Shown: positions 54,640 through 64,000, counted from the stretch's first letter. The stretch: 64,000 nucleotides of DNA from Bacteroidota bacterium (GCA_020444415.1 JAHLLA010000005.1:62001-126000); one strand, 5' to 3'. Notes: a model not told the origin generated them from the sequence alone. Program-made: numbers and translations.

Positions 54640-55095
54640 TTAATTATTGAGAAGGTCCCTTACAATTTTGGAAACAATACGATTGTCGGCCTTGCCGGCC
54701 AACTGTTTTGTTGCCATACCCATCACTCTTCCCATATCCTTCATGTTGGTAGCACCAACCTCCTCGACAATCTGCCGTATCACTGCCTCAACTTCTTTAT
54801 CATCCATTTGCTCAGGCAAATAAGCCTGAATAATTTTAGCCTGGTATTCTTCTTCATCAGCCAGTTCCGACCGTCCTTTTTCACGATAGATGGCCGCCGC
54901 TTCAGCTCTTTGTTTCACCAGTTTCTGCAGAACTTTCAGTTCCACACTTTCTGGTATTTCGCCTGCACTTACGTCTTTACCGGTCTTTTCAAGCAGCAAT
55001 GCCGCTTTGATGGCACGTAGGGCGTTCAGCTTTTCCTTGTTCTTTTCAAACATAGCTGACTTGATGTCGTTGTTAATCAGTATTTCTAAACTCAT
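54640..55095 (-). CDS. GatB/YqeY domain-containing protein
   Basis: A 151-residue cytoplasmic protein of the YqeY family: an N-terminal helical part (I-K-S-A-M, then L-R-A-I-K-A-A) and a C-terminal domain like the tail of GatB (A-Y-L-P-E-Q-M-D, M-G-R-V-M-G). It is implicated in tRNA-related functions by homology only; no catalytic site is known. It starts 21 bp after ftsZ and probably shares its transcript. Confidence 0.92.
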   Translation of the reverse strand: MSLEILINNDIKSAMFEKNKEKLNALRAIKAALLLEKTGKDVSAGEIPESVELKVLQKLVKQRAEAAAIYREKGRSELADEEEYQAKIIQAYLPEQMDDKEVEAVIRQIVEEVGATNMKDMGRVMGMATKQLAGKADNRIVSKIVRDLLNN

Positions 55096-55116
55096 AATAA
55101 TTGATTCGCAGGTGAA

Positions 55117-56763
55117 TTAGTCTACATTATCGTGTAAAAAAGAGTTATCAGTTTTAATCACCGGGCTGTTTTCGCTATCTTCCCCGAGCGTGTATCTCGA
55201 TACAACAGACTCTGATGAATAGGATGGTGAGTAGAGATCAATTTTCTTACGAACATAAGCGGGCACATTTTCCAATTGAGATACTTCCTCAGTCTTGATC
55301 TGGCTGAGCGATTTCAATTTGCTCGCCCTTTCATTCATATTCTTTTGGATCATCTCGTTCTCTTCTTCAATGGTGTGAGTTGATTCATCCTCTTTTACAC
55401 TGCTTGAAGAGATTGTATGACTCACCCCAGGAGGCATCTTGTCAGTTTTTTTTGTTATGGAAAACAGACCTCCGCTGGCTTTATTTACCGGTGTTTCTCT
55501 TTCTTTGGGTGTATGATCTGTCGAAACCGTTTTTCTGATCATCCCTGAATCTTCATTTGTTGGAGAACTACTATCTTCACCCGTTTTGTTCACAATATGA
55601 ATACCCGACCTCGTATCATTTTCCTCCTTCCGGGATCTGTGCAGCATCGATTCAAAAGCCGGTACTTCAATTACATCTTCTTCCGCTTCTTCTTTTTTAA
55701 TTTCGATGGTGGGAAGTTCTTCTTCTGAAGTGGTTTTGGGTTCGGCAGCTTTTTCATCAACACCAATGGTACCAATCCGCTTGGTTGGCATTTCGTGAAC
55801 GCGCTTTTTAGCACTAAACCCGGTGGCAATAATTGTGATACCGATTTTATTTCCTAACGATTCGTCTTTTCCATTGCCCCAGATTACATCCGCTTCATTA
55901 TCGCTGCCACATTCCTGTTGTACGTAATCTGTTATTTCAGTGATCTCGTCCATGGTGAGGTCTTCAGCACCGGTCATGATATACAGCAGGATGTTTTGGG
56001 CACCTTTGATGTCATTATCATTTAACAATGGGGAACTCATGGCTTCTTCTATTGCAGCCAGTGCACGGCCGTCACCTTCGGCAGTAGCTGACCCCATGAT
56101 GGCTTTACCGCTGTTCTCAATGACGGTTTTAACATCCTGGAAATCGATGTTTATGTAACCTGTTACAGTGATCAGTTCGGCGATGCCTTTGGCTGCCGAA
56201 GTGAGCACATTATCGGCTTTGGCAAATGCTTCACTTACAGTTTGATTGCCGTATTGCTCCCTGAGCTTGTCATTGCTGATTACGAGCAGGGTGTCGACAT
56301 ATTTTTTGATTTCATCGATACCGGCTTCAGCCTGTTGCTTTCGCCTGCGTCCTTCCCATGAAAACGGAAGGGTGACGATACCCACGGTTAAAATGCCCAA
56401 TTCACGCGCCTGCTGGGCAATAATGGGGGCGGCACCTGTTCCGGTTCCACCTCCCATTCCTGCCGTTATGAATAGCATTTGGGTATCTTCTGATAATGCT
56501 TCTTTAATTTTTTCGAGCGATTCTTCTGCAGCCATTCTTCCTACCTCTGGTTTTGATCCGGCACCAAGCCCGCCTTTATTACCCATTTCAATTTTTACGG
56601 GTACGGGACTGGATTCGAGTGCTTGCACATCAGTATTACAAACAACAAAATCAACACCTTTAATCCCCTGTGTAAACATGTGATTTACAGCGTTGCTGCC
56701 GCCGCCTCCTACGCCTAACACTTTGATATAGGCTGGTCGTTGTTTTGGTTCGAAAGTGATCAT
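55117..56763 (-). CDS. ftsZ: Cell division protein FtsZ with long C-terminal tail
   Basis: The tubulin-like GTPase that forms the division ring. Residues 1-320 are the conserved core, with G-G-G-T-G-T-G at 104-110 and N-terminal G-V-G-G-G-G-S-N. A ~180-residue variable linker follows. The conserved FtsA-binding-type peptide V-P-A-Y-V-R-K-K is at about 500-507, but 41 more residues follow it, so it is not at the C-terminus. Total length is 548, much longer than the ~385 of E. coli. Last division gene of the cluster. Confidence 0.97.
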   Translation of the reverse strand: MITFEPKQRPAYIKVLGVGGGGSNAVNHMFTQGIKGVDFVVCNTDVQALESSPVPVKIEMGNKGGLGAGSKPEVGRMAAEESLEKIKEALSEDTQMLFITAGMGGGTGTGAAPIIAQQARELGILTVGIVTLPFSWEGRRRKQQAEAGIDEIKKYVDTLLVISNDKLREQYGNQTVSEAFAKADNVLTSAAKGIAELITVTGYINIDFQDVKTVIENSGKAIMGSATAEGDGRALAAIEEAMSSPLLNDNDIKGAQNILLYIMTGAEDLTMDEITEITDYVQQECGSDNEADVIWGNGKDESLGNKIGITIIATGFSAKKRVHEMPTKRIGTIGVDEKAAEPKTTSEEELPTIEIKKEEAEEDVIEVPAFESMLHRSRKEENDTRSGIHIVNKTGEDSSSPTNEDSGMIRKTVSTDHTPKERETPVNKASGGLFSITKKTDKMPPGVSHTISSSSVKEDESTHTIEEENEMIQKNMNERASKLKSLSQIKTEEVSQLENVPAYVRKKIDLYSPSYSSESVVSRYTLGEDSENSPVIKTDNSFLHDNVD

Positions 56764-56858
56764 TTTTGGTATTTTGGTTTTAATTAAAATTAATGTATTC
56801 TAAAAATTGTATCATTCAATGCGTATATAGTTTTTAACAAACCGAAGTTAATTCTTCC

Positions 56859-58160
56859 CTACTCGCTGGCATCGCTGTCGAACCAGTTCTCTAGCATGTT
56901 TAGGAATCGCCGGGAGCCTGGTTCTCCGCTTTGTGTTTTCTTTTTCTTCTTTTTGGCTTTTTTATTCCCTTCGGTATCATATTCAAAATTTTCACGCTGT
57001 TTGTCGTAGTCAAGGCGATGGATACCCTCGATAACCAATCCTACACCGGTGGCATACATCGGGCTGGCCATATCATCGGGAACATCATTGGCCAGGTGTT
57101 CATTAGGATAACCGATCCTGGTGTCCATACCGGTAGAAAACTCTGCCAATTGATCAATATGCTTCAACTGGGCGCCGCCACCCGTCAAAACTATACCTGC
57201 TATCAGTTTCTTTTCAAATCCTGAATTCTTAATTTCGAAATACATCTGCTCAATTATTTCCTCCATACGTGCCTGAATGATGGAAGCCAGATTCTTCAGC
57301 GTGATCTCCTTAGGTGGACGTCCGCGCAGTCCCGGAATGGCGACTACTTCATCGTCCCTGTTTTCACTTGCCAGCGCTGACCCGAATTTTACTTTAAGCT
57401 CTTCAGCATGTTTTTTAATGATGGTACATCCTTCTTTTACATCTTCGGTAATCACATCTCCTCCAAAAGGAATGACAGCCGTATGACGGATGATGTTATC
57501 CTGGAAAATGGCAATGTCAGTAGTGCCACCGCCAATATCAACCAGTGCCACACCTGCTTCTTTTTCTTCATCACTTAAAACCGCTTCAGCGGAAGCAATG
57601 GGCTCCAGGATGAGATCTACCATTTCAAGGTTGGCCTTCTTAATACATTTGAGGATGTTTTTTGCGGCCGCTGTCTGTCCGATGATGATATGAAAATTGG
57701 CTTCCAGTGTATTTCCCAGCATACCCACTGGCTGCCTGATACCCACTTCGCCATCAATGATATATTCCTGTGCAATGACATCAATGATCTCTTCACCTGG
57801 TGCCATACTCAGTTTGTACATGTTTTGAGTGAGCCTATCAATTTCTGACGCATTGATTTCTTTGTCAGGGTCTTCACGGATAATATTGCCGCGGTGCTGA
57901 TGGCTGCGAATATGCTGGCCGGCAATACCGACATTTACATATTTGATGTCAACACCTGATTTGTGTTCCGCCTGAGTAACAGCAGTTCTGATGGATTGAA
58001 CGGTATTCTCGATATTAGCAACAACACCTCTTTTTACGCCAATAGATTCGGTTTTTCCATAGCCTAATATTTCAATTTTGCCATATTCGTTTCTTCTGCC
58101 TACGATGCAGGCGATCTTGGTTGTCCCTATGTCGAGTCCGACGATTATTTCTGATTCCAT
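56859..58160 (-). CDS. ftsA: Cell division protein FtsA
   Basis: A 433-residue actin-like protein that tethers FtsZ to the membrane. Phosphate motifs are G-L-D-I-G-T-T-K (residues ~8-15) and D-I-G-G-G-T-T-D; the adenosine motif is V-L-T-G-G-G-A-Q. A Lys-rich linker precedes a C-terminal amphipathic helix (F-L-N-M-L-E-N-W-F), the membrane anchor. It lies 4 bp after ftsQ and 95 bp before ftsZ. Confidence 0.97.
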   Translation of the reverse strand: MESEIIVGLDIGTTKIACIVGRRNEYGKIEILGYGKTESIGVKRGVVANIENTVQSIRTAVTQAEHKSGVDIKYVNVGIAGQHIRSHQHRGNIIREDPDKEINASEIDRLTQNMYKLSMAPGEEIIDVIAQEYIIDGEVGIRQPVGMLGNTLEANFHIIIGQTAAAKNILKCIKKANLEMVDLILEPIASAEAVLSDEEKEAGVALVDIGGGTTDIAIFQDNIIRHTAVIPFGGDVITEDVKEGCTIIKKHAEELKVKFGSALASENRDDEVVAIPGLRGRPPKEITLKNLASIIQARMEEIIEQMYFEIKNSGFEKKLIAGIVLTGGGAQLKHIDQLAEFSTGMDTRIGYPNEHLANDVPDDMASPMYATGVGLVIEGIHRLDYDKQRENFEYDTEGNKKAKKKKKKTQSGEPGSRRFLNMLENWFDSDASE

Positions 58161-58164
58161 ATCA

Positions 58165-58938
58165 TTATTTTTTAGTGCAAACGATTTGGTTTGTATACAT
58201 AAGGTTTATTATTTCATATTTTTCCCAGCCTTCCTTTACAAGTTTTTTTCTGTAAAAGGAGTCGAGGTTTCTCAGTTTTTCATCTAAATGATCTGTTTTC
58301 CCAAGTTTGATGGAATGACTCCCCAATTCAGGGATGAGATCGTATTCGCCCGCGCTGTTCACATAAATCTGGCTTATCTGAGATTTTAATAGCGGACTGA
58401 CAGATATTTTTTTGACTAGGTTGTATAATTCCGGGAGTTCGGTTTTAGCAAAAACGGTGTCGTAAATAGTTGCGTGCGCCCCTGGTTTAGGCATATTGAT
58501 ATAGCCATTGGCTATAATGAGCCGGGGTGTGAACCTGCTGCAAAGCGGGAATAGATTTCCATTGCAGTCGACATAAAAACTGCTGTTATCAGGTAAATAT
58601 ATCCGCAGGAGCGCTTCCCTTTCTTTAATATTGACGATCAAATCTTTATTAATATTGATGAAGGCATCCACATGATCAATGAAAGGATTGCTGTTAAGCT
58701 TATTTTCGAGGACTGTCAGGTCAAAATAGGCAATGGGAACGGAGTCAATATTTTCCATTCCTTCAATAGTGTTCAGAATTAATTCTTTATCAAGAAATCC
58801 ACCGTTATCTGTCCTCGATATTTTTATTTTGATGTCATGAATCGGTTGCCTGCCATGTTCATAAACGATAAATCCCATCAGTGTGGAAATGACCACTCCA
58901 AACAGAACAAACAATATGGTATGAATGAGTTGCTTCAT
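58165..58938 (-). CDS. ftsQ: Cell division protein FtsQ
   Basis: A 257-residue bitopic membrane protein: a short cytoplasmic end, one membrane helix (about residues 6-26), then a periplasmic POTRA-like domain (about 30-110) and FtsQ beta-domain. Sequence is divergent, as expected for the family, but the position between murC and ftsA is diagnostic. It overlaps the end of murC by 4 bp. Confidence 0.9.
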   Translation of the reverse strand: MKQLIHTILFVLFGVVISTLMGFIVYEHGRQPIHDIKIKISRTDNGGFLDKELILNTIEGMENIDSVPIAYFDLTVLENKLNSNPFIDHVDAFININKDLIVNIKEREALLRIYLPDNSSFYVDCNGNLFPLCSRFTPRLIIANGYINMPKPGAHATIYDTVFAKTELPELYNLVKKISVSPLLKSQISQIYVNSAGEYDLIPELGSHSIKLGKTDHLDEKLRNLDSFYRKKLVKEGWEKYEIINLMYTNQIVCTKK

Positions 58939-60287
58939 CGTTTTTTGAATATGTTTTCAATTTTATTGGCTAACAGGCCGATATCACCAGCGCCAATTGT
59001 AAGTAATACGTCATTTTTGAATTCCTCAACATAGCTTAATAGTTCTTTTTTGTTAAGGATGCGTTTATTTGGATTTTTAATTTTTTCAAGAATTATCGAA
59101 GATGAAACACCGGCTATAGGTTTTTCCCTTGCAGGATAAATCTCCAGCAAAATAATTTCATCCAATTCGGAAAGCGAGGTAGCAAATTCATCAGCGAAAT
59201 CGCGGGTCCGGCTATACAAATGAGGTTGAAAAACACCTGTAATTTTTTTGCCTGGATATAGCATGCGAACAGCCTCGACAGTTACCCTGATCTCTTCCGG
59301 GTGATGTGCGTAATCATCAATATAGATAGGACCCTCATTGTATTTTGTTTCAAACCTTCTTTCAACCCCCGAAAAACTTTCAATTCCTTTTTTTATCTGG
59401 CCTTCATTGAGTCCCAGTTTATTCCCAATGGCCATCGCAGCAGTTGCATTTTCAATGTAATGCAATCCCGGAACAGCGATCTTCATATTTTGAATCGTCA
59501 TTTCACCGCTTTTGAAATCAAAAACAAAGGATCCATCTTCAATCCGTATATTTTCTGCTATGATATCTGCGTTTTCATCTATTCCGTAATACAAATTATT
59601 ACCCGCCTCAGGAAATTCTTTTCTTAGTTTGGAATGACAAATCAATGTGCCGTCTGATTTGATCAGTTTTGCAAAATCTTTGAAACTGCTGACCAGTTGG
59701 TTTTTGCTTTCATAAACGTCCAAGTGATCTGCATCCATGGAAGAAATCACAGCAATGTTTGGTTTTAGCGTCAGGAACGATCTATCGAACTCATCCGCTT
59801 CAAGGATTATATAATTGCTTCTTTCTGTGAGGATTACATTGGAATTATAATTCTTGCAAACGCCTCCGATAAGAGCTGTAAGGGGTAGTTCTGCCGACTT
59901 CAGCAAATGAGCAGTTAAAGCACTGATGCTGGTTTTTCCATGGGTGCCCGCGATGGCAATTGTAAACATTTCTTCAGAAAGCAATCCAAGAACCTTCGAA
60001 CGTTTTAATAAAGGAACCTGGCTGTTTTTATAAAGAATGAATAGCTTGTTGTCAATTGGAATGGCCGGTGTGTAAATGACAAGGTCAATACCTGATGGAA
60101 CTGACGATATATCTTCTTCAAACTGAATGGACATACCTTCAGCAATTAATTCATCCGTCAGTGGTGTTGACGTGAGGTCGTAACCAAATATCTCTTTTCC
60201 CTGGTATTTAAAATACCGGGCGAGGGCACTCATACCGATGCCTCCGATGCCGAGGAAAAAGATTTTATGTATTTGGTTAAAATCCAT
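58935..60287 (-). CDS. murC: UDP-N-acetylmuramate-L-alanine ligase
   Basis: A 450-residue ATP-dependent ligase adding L-Ala to UDP-MurNAc. The N-terminal F-L-G-I-G-G-I-G-M-S-A-L-A-R binds the nucleotide sugar, the ATP loop is A-G-T-H-G-K-T-S, and D-D-Y-A-H-H-P-E-E-I is a MurC signature. It abuts murG, sharing one base (60287). Confidence 0.97.
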   Translation of the reverse strand: MDFNQIHKIFFLGIGGIGMSALARYFKYQGKEIFGYDLTSTPLTDELIAEGMSIQFEEDISSVPSGIDLVIYTPAIPIDNKLFILYKNSQVPLLKRSKVLGLLSEEMFTIAIAGTHGKTSISALTAHLLKSAELPLTALIGGVCKNYNSNVILTERSNYIILEADEFDRSFLTLKPNIAVISSMDADHLDVYESKNQLVSSFKDFAKLIKSDGTLICHSKLRKEFPEAGNNLYYGIDENADIIAENIRIEDGSFVFDFKSGEMTIQNMKIAVPGLHYIENATAAMAIGNKLGLNEGQIKKGIESFSGVERRFETKYNEGPIYIDDYAHHPEEIRVTVEAVRMLYPGKKITGVFQPHLYSRTRDFADEFATSLSELDEIILLEIYPAREKPIAGVSSSIILEKIKNPNKRILNKKELLSYVEEFKNDVLLTIGAGDIGLLANKIENIFKKR

Positions 60288-61393
60288 TATTTCATCATTT
60301 TAATAATTTCGTCAACTATGGTTTCAGTGGCATTTGGGTGCTTGAAGCGTTTTAAATTCTGAACCATCACCAATCGGTTTGATTCTGTTTCCAACATTTC
60401 GTTTATCGCTGGCACAAGCTTTTCTTTGGCGTTATTTTCCTTTACGAGAATGGCGGCATGTCCTTTTACCAGCGCCTTAGCATTTTTGGTCTGATGATCT
60501 TCGGCGGCAGATGGCAGCGGGATAAATATGGCCGGTTTGTTAACTGCTACAATTTCAGCGATTGCGATGGCTCCGGCTCTTGATATAACCAAGTCGGAGA
60601 CGGCATACGCGAGATCCATCCTCGAAATAAAATCAACCACTTTGATATAATTTCTTTTGGCAGAACGTTCTGAATAATCCCTGGCATTTACAAAAGAGGC
60701 TTTGCCTGTTTGCCAGATCATTTGAATATTATCTTTCACAATTTCATCCAGTTTTTCGCCAATTACCTCATTTATTTTCATGGCTCCCTGGCTACCACCA
60801 ATCACAAGGATGGTTGTTTTCTCCCTGTTCAGGTCGAAATACTCAACCCCTTCTTCTTTGGTAGCTTTCAGGTCATTGATTTCTTTCCTGATCGGGCTGC
60901 CGGTGATGAGAATTTTGTTTTTTGGAAAAAACTTGTCCATCCCTTCATAAGCTACACAAACCCGGCTTACCGTTTTTCCCAGCAATTTGTTGGTAATTCC
61001 CGGATAAGAGTTTTGCTCAAGGATCAGGGTTGGAATTTTCTTTTTGGATGCTACGTATAGCAGTGGTCCACTAGCATAACCTCCTGTGCCGATCACCACA
61101 TCAGGTTTAAAAGAATTGATGATTTGGTTTGCTTTGAGCAAACTGCTCAGAAGTTTAAAAGGAAAACTTAAATTCTTCAGATCCAGTTTTCGCTGCAAAC
61201 CGCTGATCCATAAGCCTTCGATAGGATATCCGGCTTGTGGCACTTTTTCCATTTCCATCCTGCCTTTGGCGCCAACAAATAATATATTGGATTCGGGGAT
61301 TTGAGCTCGCAAACCATTTGCAATGGCAATGGCAGGGAATATATGGCCACCGGTACCGCCACCACTTATCAATATGTTCGTCGACTTACGCAT
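60287..61393 (-). CDS. murG: UDP-GlcNAc:undecaprenyl-PP-MurNAc-pentapeptide GlcNAc transferase
   Basis: A 368-residue GT28 enzyme completing lipid II at the inner face of the membrane. The N-terminal G-G-T-G-G-H-I-F-P-A loop and the C-terminal donor site with S-R-A-G-A-I-A-I-A-E, P-L-P-S-A-A-E-D-H-Q are intact. It overlaps ftsW by 8 bp and murC by 1 bp. Confidence 0.97.
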   Translation of the reverse strand: MRKSTNILISGGGTGGHIFPAIAIANGLRAQIPESNILFVGAKGRMEMEKVPQAGYPIEGLWISGLQRKLDLKNLSFPFKLLSSLLKANQIINSFKPDVVIGTGGYASGPLLYVASKKKIPTLILEQNSYPGITNKLLGKTVSRVCVAYEGMDKFFPKNKILITGSPIRKEINDLKATKEEGVEYFDLNREKTTILVIGGSQGAMKINEVIGEKLDEIVKDNIQMIWQTGKASFVNARDYSERSAKRNYIKVVDFISRMDLAYAVSDLVISRAGAIAIAEIVAVNKPAIFIPLPSAAEDHQTKNAKALVKGHAAILVKENNAKEKLVPAINEMLETESNRLVMVQNLKRFKHPNATETIVDEIIKMMK

Positions 61394-62561
61394 ATACGGT
61401 TTCTGCTTTATTTAATTCATTCTTTTCCGGTTTTTCTTTCTTTTCAAGTTCTTTGCTGACGCTTAAAATAATGCCTATTGCAAGACTGGTGAACCAGATG
61501 GAGGTTCCACCCATACTAATCAGAGGTAAAGGTTGCCCTGTTACCGGAAGCAGGTTAACCGCCACACCCATGTTGATCATCGCCTGAAAAACCAGGCTGA
61601 ATGCAACACCTATCGACAGGAATGCCCCGAATGTGCCTGGTATCCTTGTCATTATTTTAACAGCTCTGAAAAATAATATCAGGTAGAGTAATACAATGAA
61701 TCCACCACCCATGGCTCCATATTCTTCCACGATAATTGCGAAAATAAAATCGGAGTAGGGGTGGGGTAAAAAATTTCTTTGGGTGCTGTTACCGGGCATT
61801 TTTCCAAAAAGTCCACCGGTTGCGATGGCAATCTTGGCTTGTTCTACCTGGTAATTTTCTTCGCCGCCTCCATCTATAAAATTGGTGATCCGGTTTTTCC
61901 AGGTGCCCAGCCGGCCCTGTTTTTCAGCAGGCATTACATAAAGTACGGCAATACCAATGGCAAGGGCTACCATGCCAATGCCCACCATACCGAGAATATA
62001 TCTCACTTTCACCCTGCCAATGAAAATAAGTACAAGGCTGGTAACAAAAAGTAAAGCGGCGGTAGAAAAATTAGCAGGGAAGATCAATCCTGTGACGATC
62101 AGCACAGGAAGCATAAGTGGGACAAATGCCGATTTAAAATCTTTGATCTGTTCCTGCTTTTTAGTTAACATACGTGCTAAATAAATAATCAAAGTGACTT
62201 TTGCAAGGTCAGAGGTTTGAAAAGTCAAATTAAAGGGAAGAGGGAGAACGCGTTTTGCTTCGTTTAAATTGAGCCCAAAAATTAATGTGATCAGTAATAA
62301 TGGCACGGCAATATATAAGGCAATCTGAAATATTCGTGAGTAATAAGTGTATTTTAAAAGATGTGCAAAGTACATAAGCAGTAATCCAAATAATAAAATG
62401 ACGGCATGCTTCAGCATATAGTATTCGGTGTTTCCGCTATGGTATTTGTAGGCAAGTGTGCCTGTTGAACTATAAACGGCCAGAAATGAAACCAGGGTCA
62501 GCAGGAATACCACTGCCCAGATTACTTTGTCGCCTTTTATTTTAGTTAAAAATGATTGCAT
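61386..62561 (-). CDS. ftsW: SEDS glycosyltransferase FtsW
   Basis: A 391-residue polytopic peptidoglycan polymerase for septal wall synthesis. About ten hydrophobic segments are visible. The C-terminal SEDS signature N-x-G-V-A-V-N-L-L-P-V-T-G-Q-P-L-P and the segment P-H-P-Y-S-D-F-I-F-A-I-I-V-E-E are present. RodA is a homologue, but the location inside the dcw cluster favours FtsW. Confidence 0.95.
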   Translation of the reverse strand: MQSFLTKIKGDKVIWAVVFLLTLVSFLAVYSSTGTLAYKYHSGNTEYYMLKHAVILLFGLLLMYFAHLLKYTYYSRIFQIALYIAVPLLLITLIFGLNLNEAKRVLPLPFNLTFQTSDLAKVTLIIYLARMLTKKQEQIKDFKSAFVPLMLPVLIVTGLIFPANFSTAALLFVTSLVLIFIGRVKVRYILGMVGIGMVALAIGIAVLYVMPAEKQGRLGTWKNRITNFIDGGGEENYQVEQAKIAIATGGLFGKMPGNSTQRNFLPHPYSDFIFAIIVEEYGAMGGGFIVLLYLILFFRAVKIMTRIPGTFGAFLSIGVAFSLVFQAMINMGVAVNLLPVTGQPLPLISMGGTSIWFTSLAIGIILSVSKELEKKEKPEKNELNKAETVYA

Positions 62562-62564
62562 CTT

Positions 62565-63911
62565 TTAAAGATTGTTAACTGCTTTTTTAAATTGATTTCC
62601 TCTGTCTTCATAGTTTTCAAATAAATCAAAACTGGCGCAGGCAGGTGACATTAATACCGTGTCGCCTTTTGACGCAATCTGATAAGCAGCCTTTACAGCT
62701 TCTGCAGCAGATTGTGTGTCGAAGATCAATTCCACATCATCTCCGAAAGCTTCGTGGATTTTTTTGTTATCCACACCCAGGCAAATAATGGCCTTTACTT
62801 TTTGTTTTACAAGCGGTTTGATAAAATCGTAATCGTTTCCCTTATCAATACCTCCGGCAATCCATACGGTAGGATGTTCAGCACTTTCAAGCGCATACCA
62901 TGTTGAATTTACATTGGTAGCTTTTGAATCGTTAATGAACCTGATGCCGTGCACACTGCCAACATATTCCAGGCGATGGGCGATGTTCTGGAAATCAGAC
63001 AAACATTGCTTGATCGTATCATTCCTGATCTCCATTAATTTGGCCGCCACACCGGCTGCCATCGAATTGTAAACATTGTGTTTTCCCTGTAATGCTAACT
63101 GTTCCAATGTCATATCAAATTCTTTTTTATGTTGTTTTATAATTATTTTTCCGTTATTCATATAGGCTCCATTCTCCACATTTAAGTTTCTAAGGCTGAA
63201 TGGAATCTGTTTCATTTGCACTTCCCTTTTTGCTAATTCATTTCGTATTACCGTATCATCAAAGCAATAAATGAAAGCCTCATTTTCAGATTGATTTTGA
63301 AGAATTCTGAATTTGGAATCGACATAATTTTCAAATTTGTTGTCATACCTGTCCAGGTGATCCGGCGTGATGTTCAGCAATATGGAAATGTCCGCTTTGA
63401 ATTTTTGCATGCCATCCAGTTGAAAGCTGCTGAGTTCAAGAACAAAAACATCTTTGTCATCTTCAGCCACCTGCCTTGCAAAGCTTTTTCCGATATTTCC
63501 TGCAACACCAACGTTCAATCCCGCTGTTTTTAATATGTGTCCGAGGAGCAAGGTGGTTGTCGTTTTTCCATTACTGCCAGTTATTCCAATTATTTTAGCG
63601 GTTGTGAATCGCGAAGCGAATTCTATTTCAGAGATGACGGGAATATTTGCCTTTCTGATGGCTTCCATGATTGGAATCGTATCGGGTATGCCCGGGCTTT
63701 TTATGATCTCAGTTGCAGATAAAATCCGTTTCAGATCATGATTTCCTTCTTCAAAATCAATTTCAAAATGTTTAAGAACGCTTTTGTATGTTTCTTTGAT
63801 AGCTCCTTTGTCGCTAACAAAAACTTTTAATCCTTTCTTTTGAGCGAGAACAGCTGCCCCGGTGCCACTTTCGGCAGCCCCCAGTACAACTATTTCCCTG
63901 TATCTTTTCAT
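62565..63911 (-). CDS. murD: UDP-N-acetylmuramoylalanine-D-glutamate ligase
   Basis: A 448-residue ligase adding D-Glu. It starts V-V-L-G-A-A-E-S-G-T-G, has the ATP loop G-I-T-G-S-N-G-K-T-T-T, N-I-T-P-D-H-L-D-R-Y, and the C-terminal segment L-M-S-P-A-C-A-S-F-D. It ends 3 bp before ftsW starts. Confidence 0.97.
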   Translation of the reverse strand: MKRYREIVVLGAAESGTGAAVLAQKKGLKVFVSDKGAIKETYKSVLKHFEIDFEEGNHDLKRILSATEIIKSPGIPDTIPIMEAIRKANIPVISEIEFASRFTTAKIIGITGSNGKTTTTLLLGHILKTAGLNVGVAGNIGKSFARQVAEDDKDVFVLELSSFQLDGMQKFKADISILLNITPDHLDRYDNKFENYVDSKFRILQNQSENEAFIYCFDDTVIRNELAKREVQMKQIPFSLRNLNVENGAYMNNGKIIIKQHKKEFDMTLEQLALQGKHNVYNSMAAGVAAKLMEIRNDTIKQCLSDFQNIAHRLEYVGSVHGIRFINDSKATNVNSTWYALESAEHPTVWIAGGIDKGNDYDFIKPLVKQKVKAIICLGVDNKKIHEAFGDDVELIFDTQSAAEAVKAAYQIASKGDTVLMSPACASFDLFENYEDRGNQFKKAVNNL

Positions 63912-63927
63912 TTATAATGGTCATTTA

Positions 63928-64000
63928 TTATCTTAGTTTTAAAGTGATGATCGTGAACACCGCCAGCATAATTCCAACAATGAAAAAACGGAGTACAATT
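63928..64000 (-). CDS. mraY: Phospho-N-acetylmuramoyl-pentapeptide-transferase, C-terminal end only
   Basis: The last 23 codons before a TAA at 63928-63930 encode a hydrophobic helix ending I-I-T-L-K-L-R, preceded by I-V-L-R-F-F-I-V, which matches the end of MraY (lipid I synthesis). The position upstream of murD is canonical. The rest lies beyond the window. Confidence 0.85.
   Translation of the reverse strand, partial: IVLRFFIVGIMLAVFTIITLKLR

Noticed and set aside
1-64000. Prophage, insertion sequence, toxin-antitoxin or defence island
   Set aside because: No integrase, transposase, phage structural gene or recognisable defence gene in any frame; gene content is mostly housekeeping and surface proteins.

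Overview
The window comes from a bacterium of the phylum Bacteroidota, probably an environmental member of the Bacteroidia. Several features support this. Putative promoters carry the Bacteroidota -7 box TAnnTTTG, and genes lack clear Shine-Dalgarno sequences. Four predicted secreted proteins end in a type IX secretion (T9SS) type A sorting domain, and a T9SS plug-domain protein and the gliding ATPase GldA are also encoded. Respiration uses a six-subunit Na+-NQR and a menaquinone pathway. I count 59 protein-coding genes (upp and mraY run off the edges), one short upstream ORF and one tRNA. I saw no insertion sequence, prophage, CRISPR array or defence island, and the gene content is mostly core.

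Layout. 1-3.1 kb: 3' part of upp, an FtsX/MacB-type permease, and a T9SS plug protein. 3.4-11.4 kb: nqrABCDEF, then apbE (flavin attachment to NQR), rubrerythrin, and a convergent four-cysteine membrane protein that is a candidate NqrM maturation factor. 11.5-17.7 kb, minus strand: SpoU-type methyltransferase, rpsF-rpsR-rplI, wecB, radC, rpsT, an ECF sigma factor and a GT2 glycosyltransferase. 17.8-20.1 kb: tgt (lacking the usual zinc cysteines) and an LptF/LptG-type permease, followed by a 70-bp in-phase heptanucleotide repeat running into the purL stop codon. 20.1-31.7 kb: purL, a CDF transporter, trxB, a T9SS surface protein, tRNA-Pro(GGG), a BNR-propeller lipoprotein, an AEC transporter and a small outer-membrane barrel.

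31.7-42.2 kb is a menaquinone locus (menE, menC, menA, menB, then menD, menF) split by an oppositely oriented T9SS-exported GH18 gene. It is followed by a class V aminotransferase, an acidic protein preceded by an overlapping 18-codon ORF, and a YdiI-like hotdog thioesterase that is a good MenI candidate. MenH and MenG are not in the window. 42.3-51.7 kb: yifB/comM, an isolated hutU with a possible operator, an Omp28-like T9SS protein, a T9SS protein made of two ~83% identical 140-residue units, metK with a long structured leader, and gldA. 51.8-54.6 kb: rplM-rpsI and rpsB-tsf. 54.6-64 kb, minus strand: yqeY and a division/cell-wall (dcw) cluster read mraY-murD-ftsW-murG-murC-ftsQ-ftsA-ftsZ.

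The main functional links are NQR plus its maturation genes feeding a menaquinone pool made by the men locus, and T9SS export of several surface proteins. I did not find a clearly new multi-gene system. The best leads are the NqrM-like protein, the metK leader RNA, the zinc-site-less Tgt, the heptad repeat at purL, the internally duplicated T9SS protein and the uORF-coupled acidic protein. All assignments come from reading the sequence; no database search was run.
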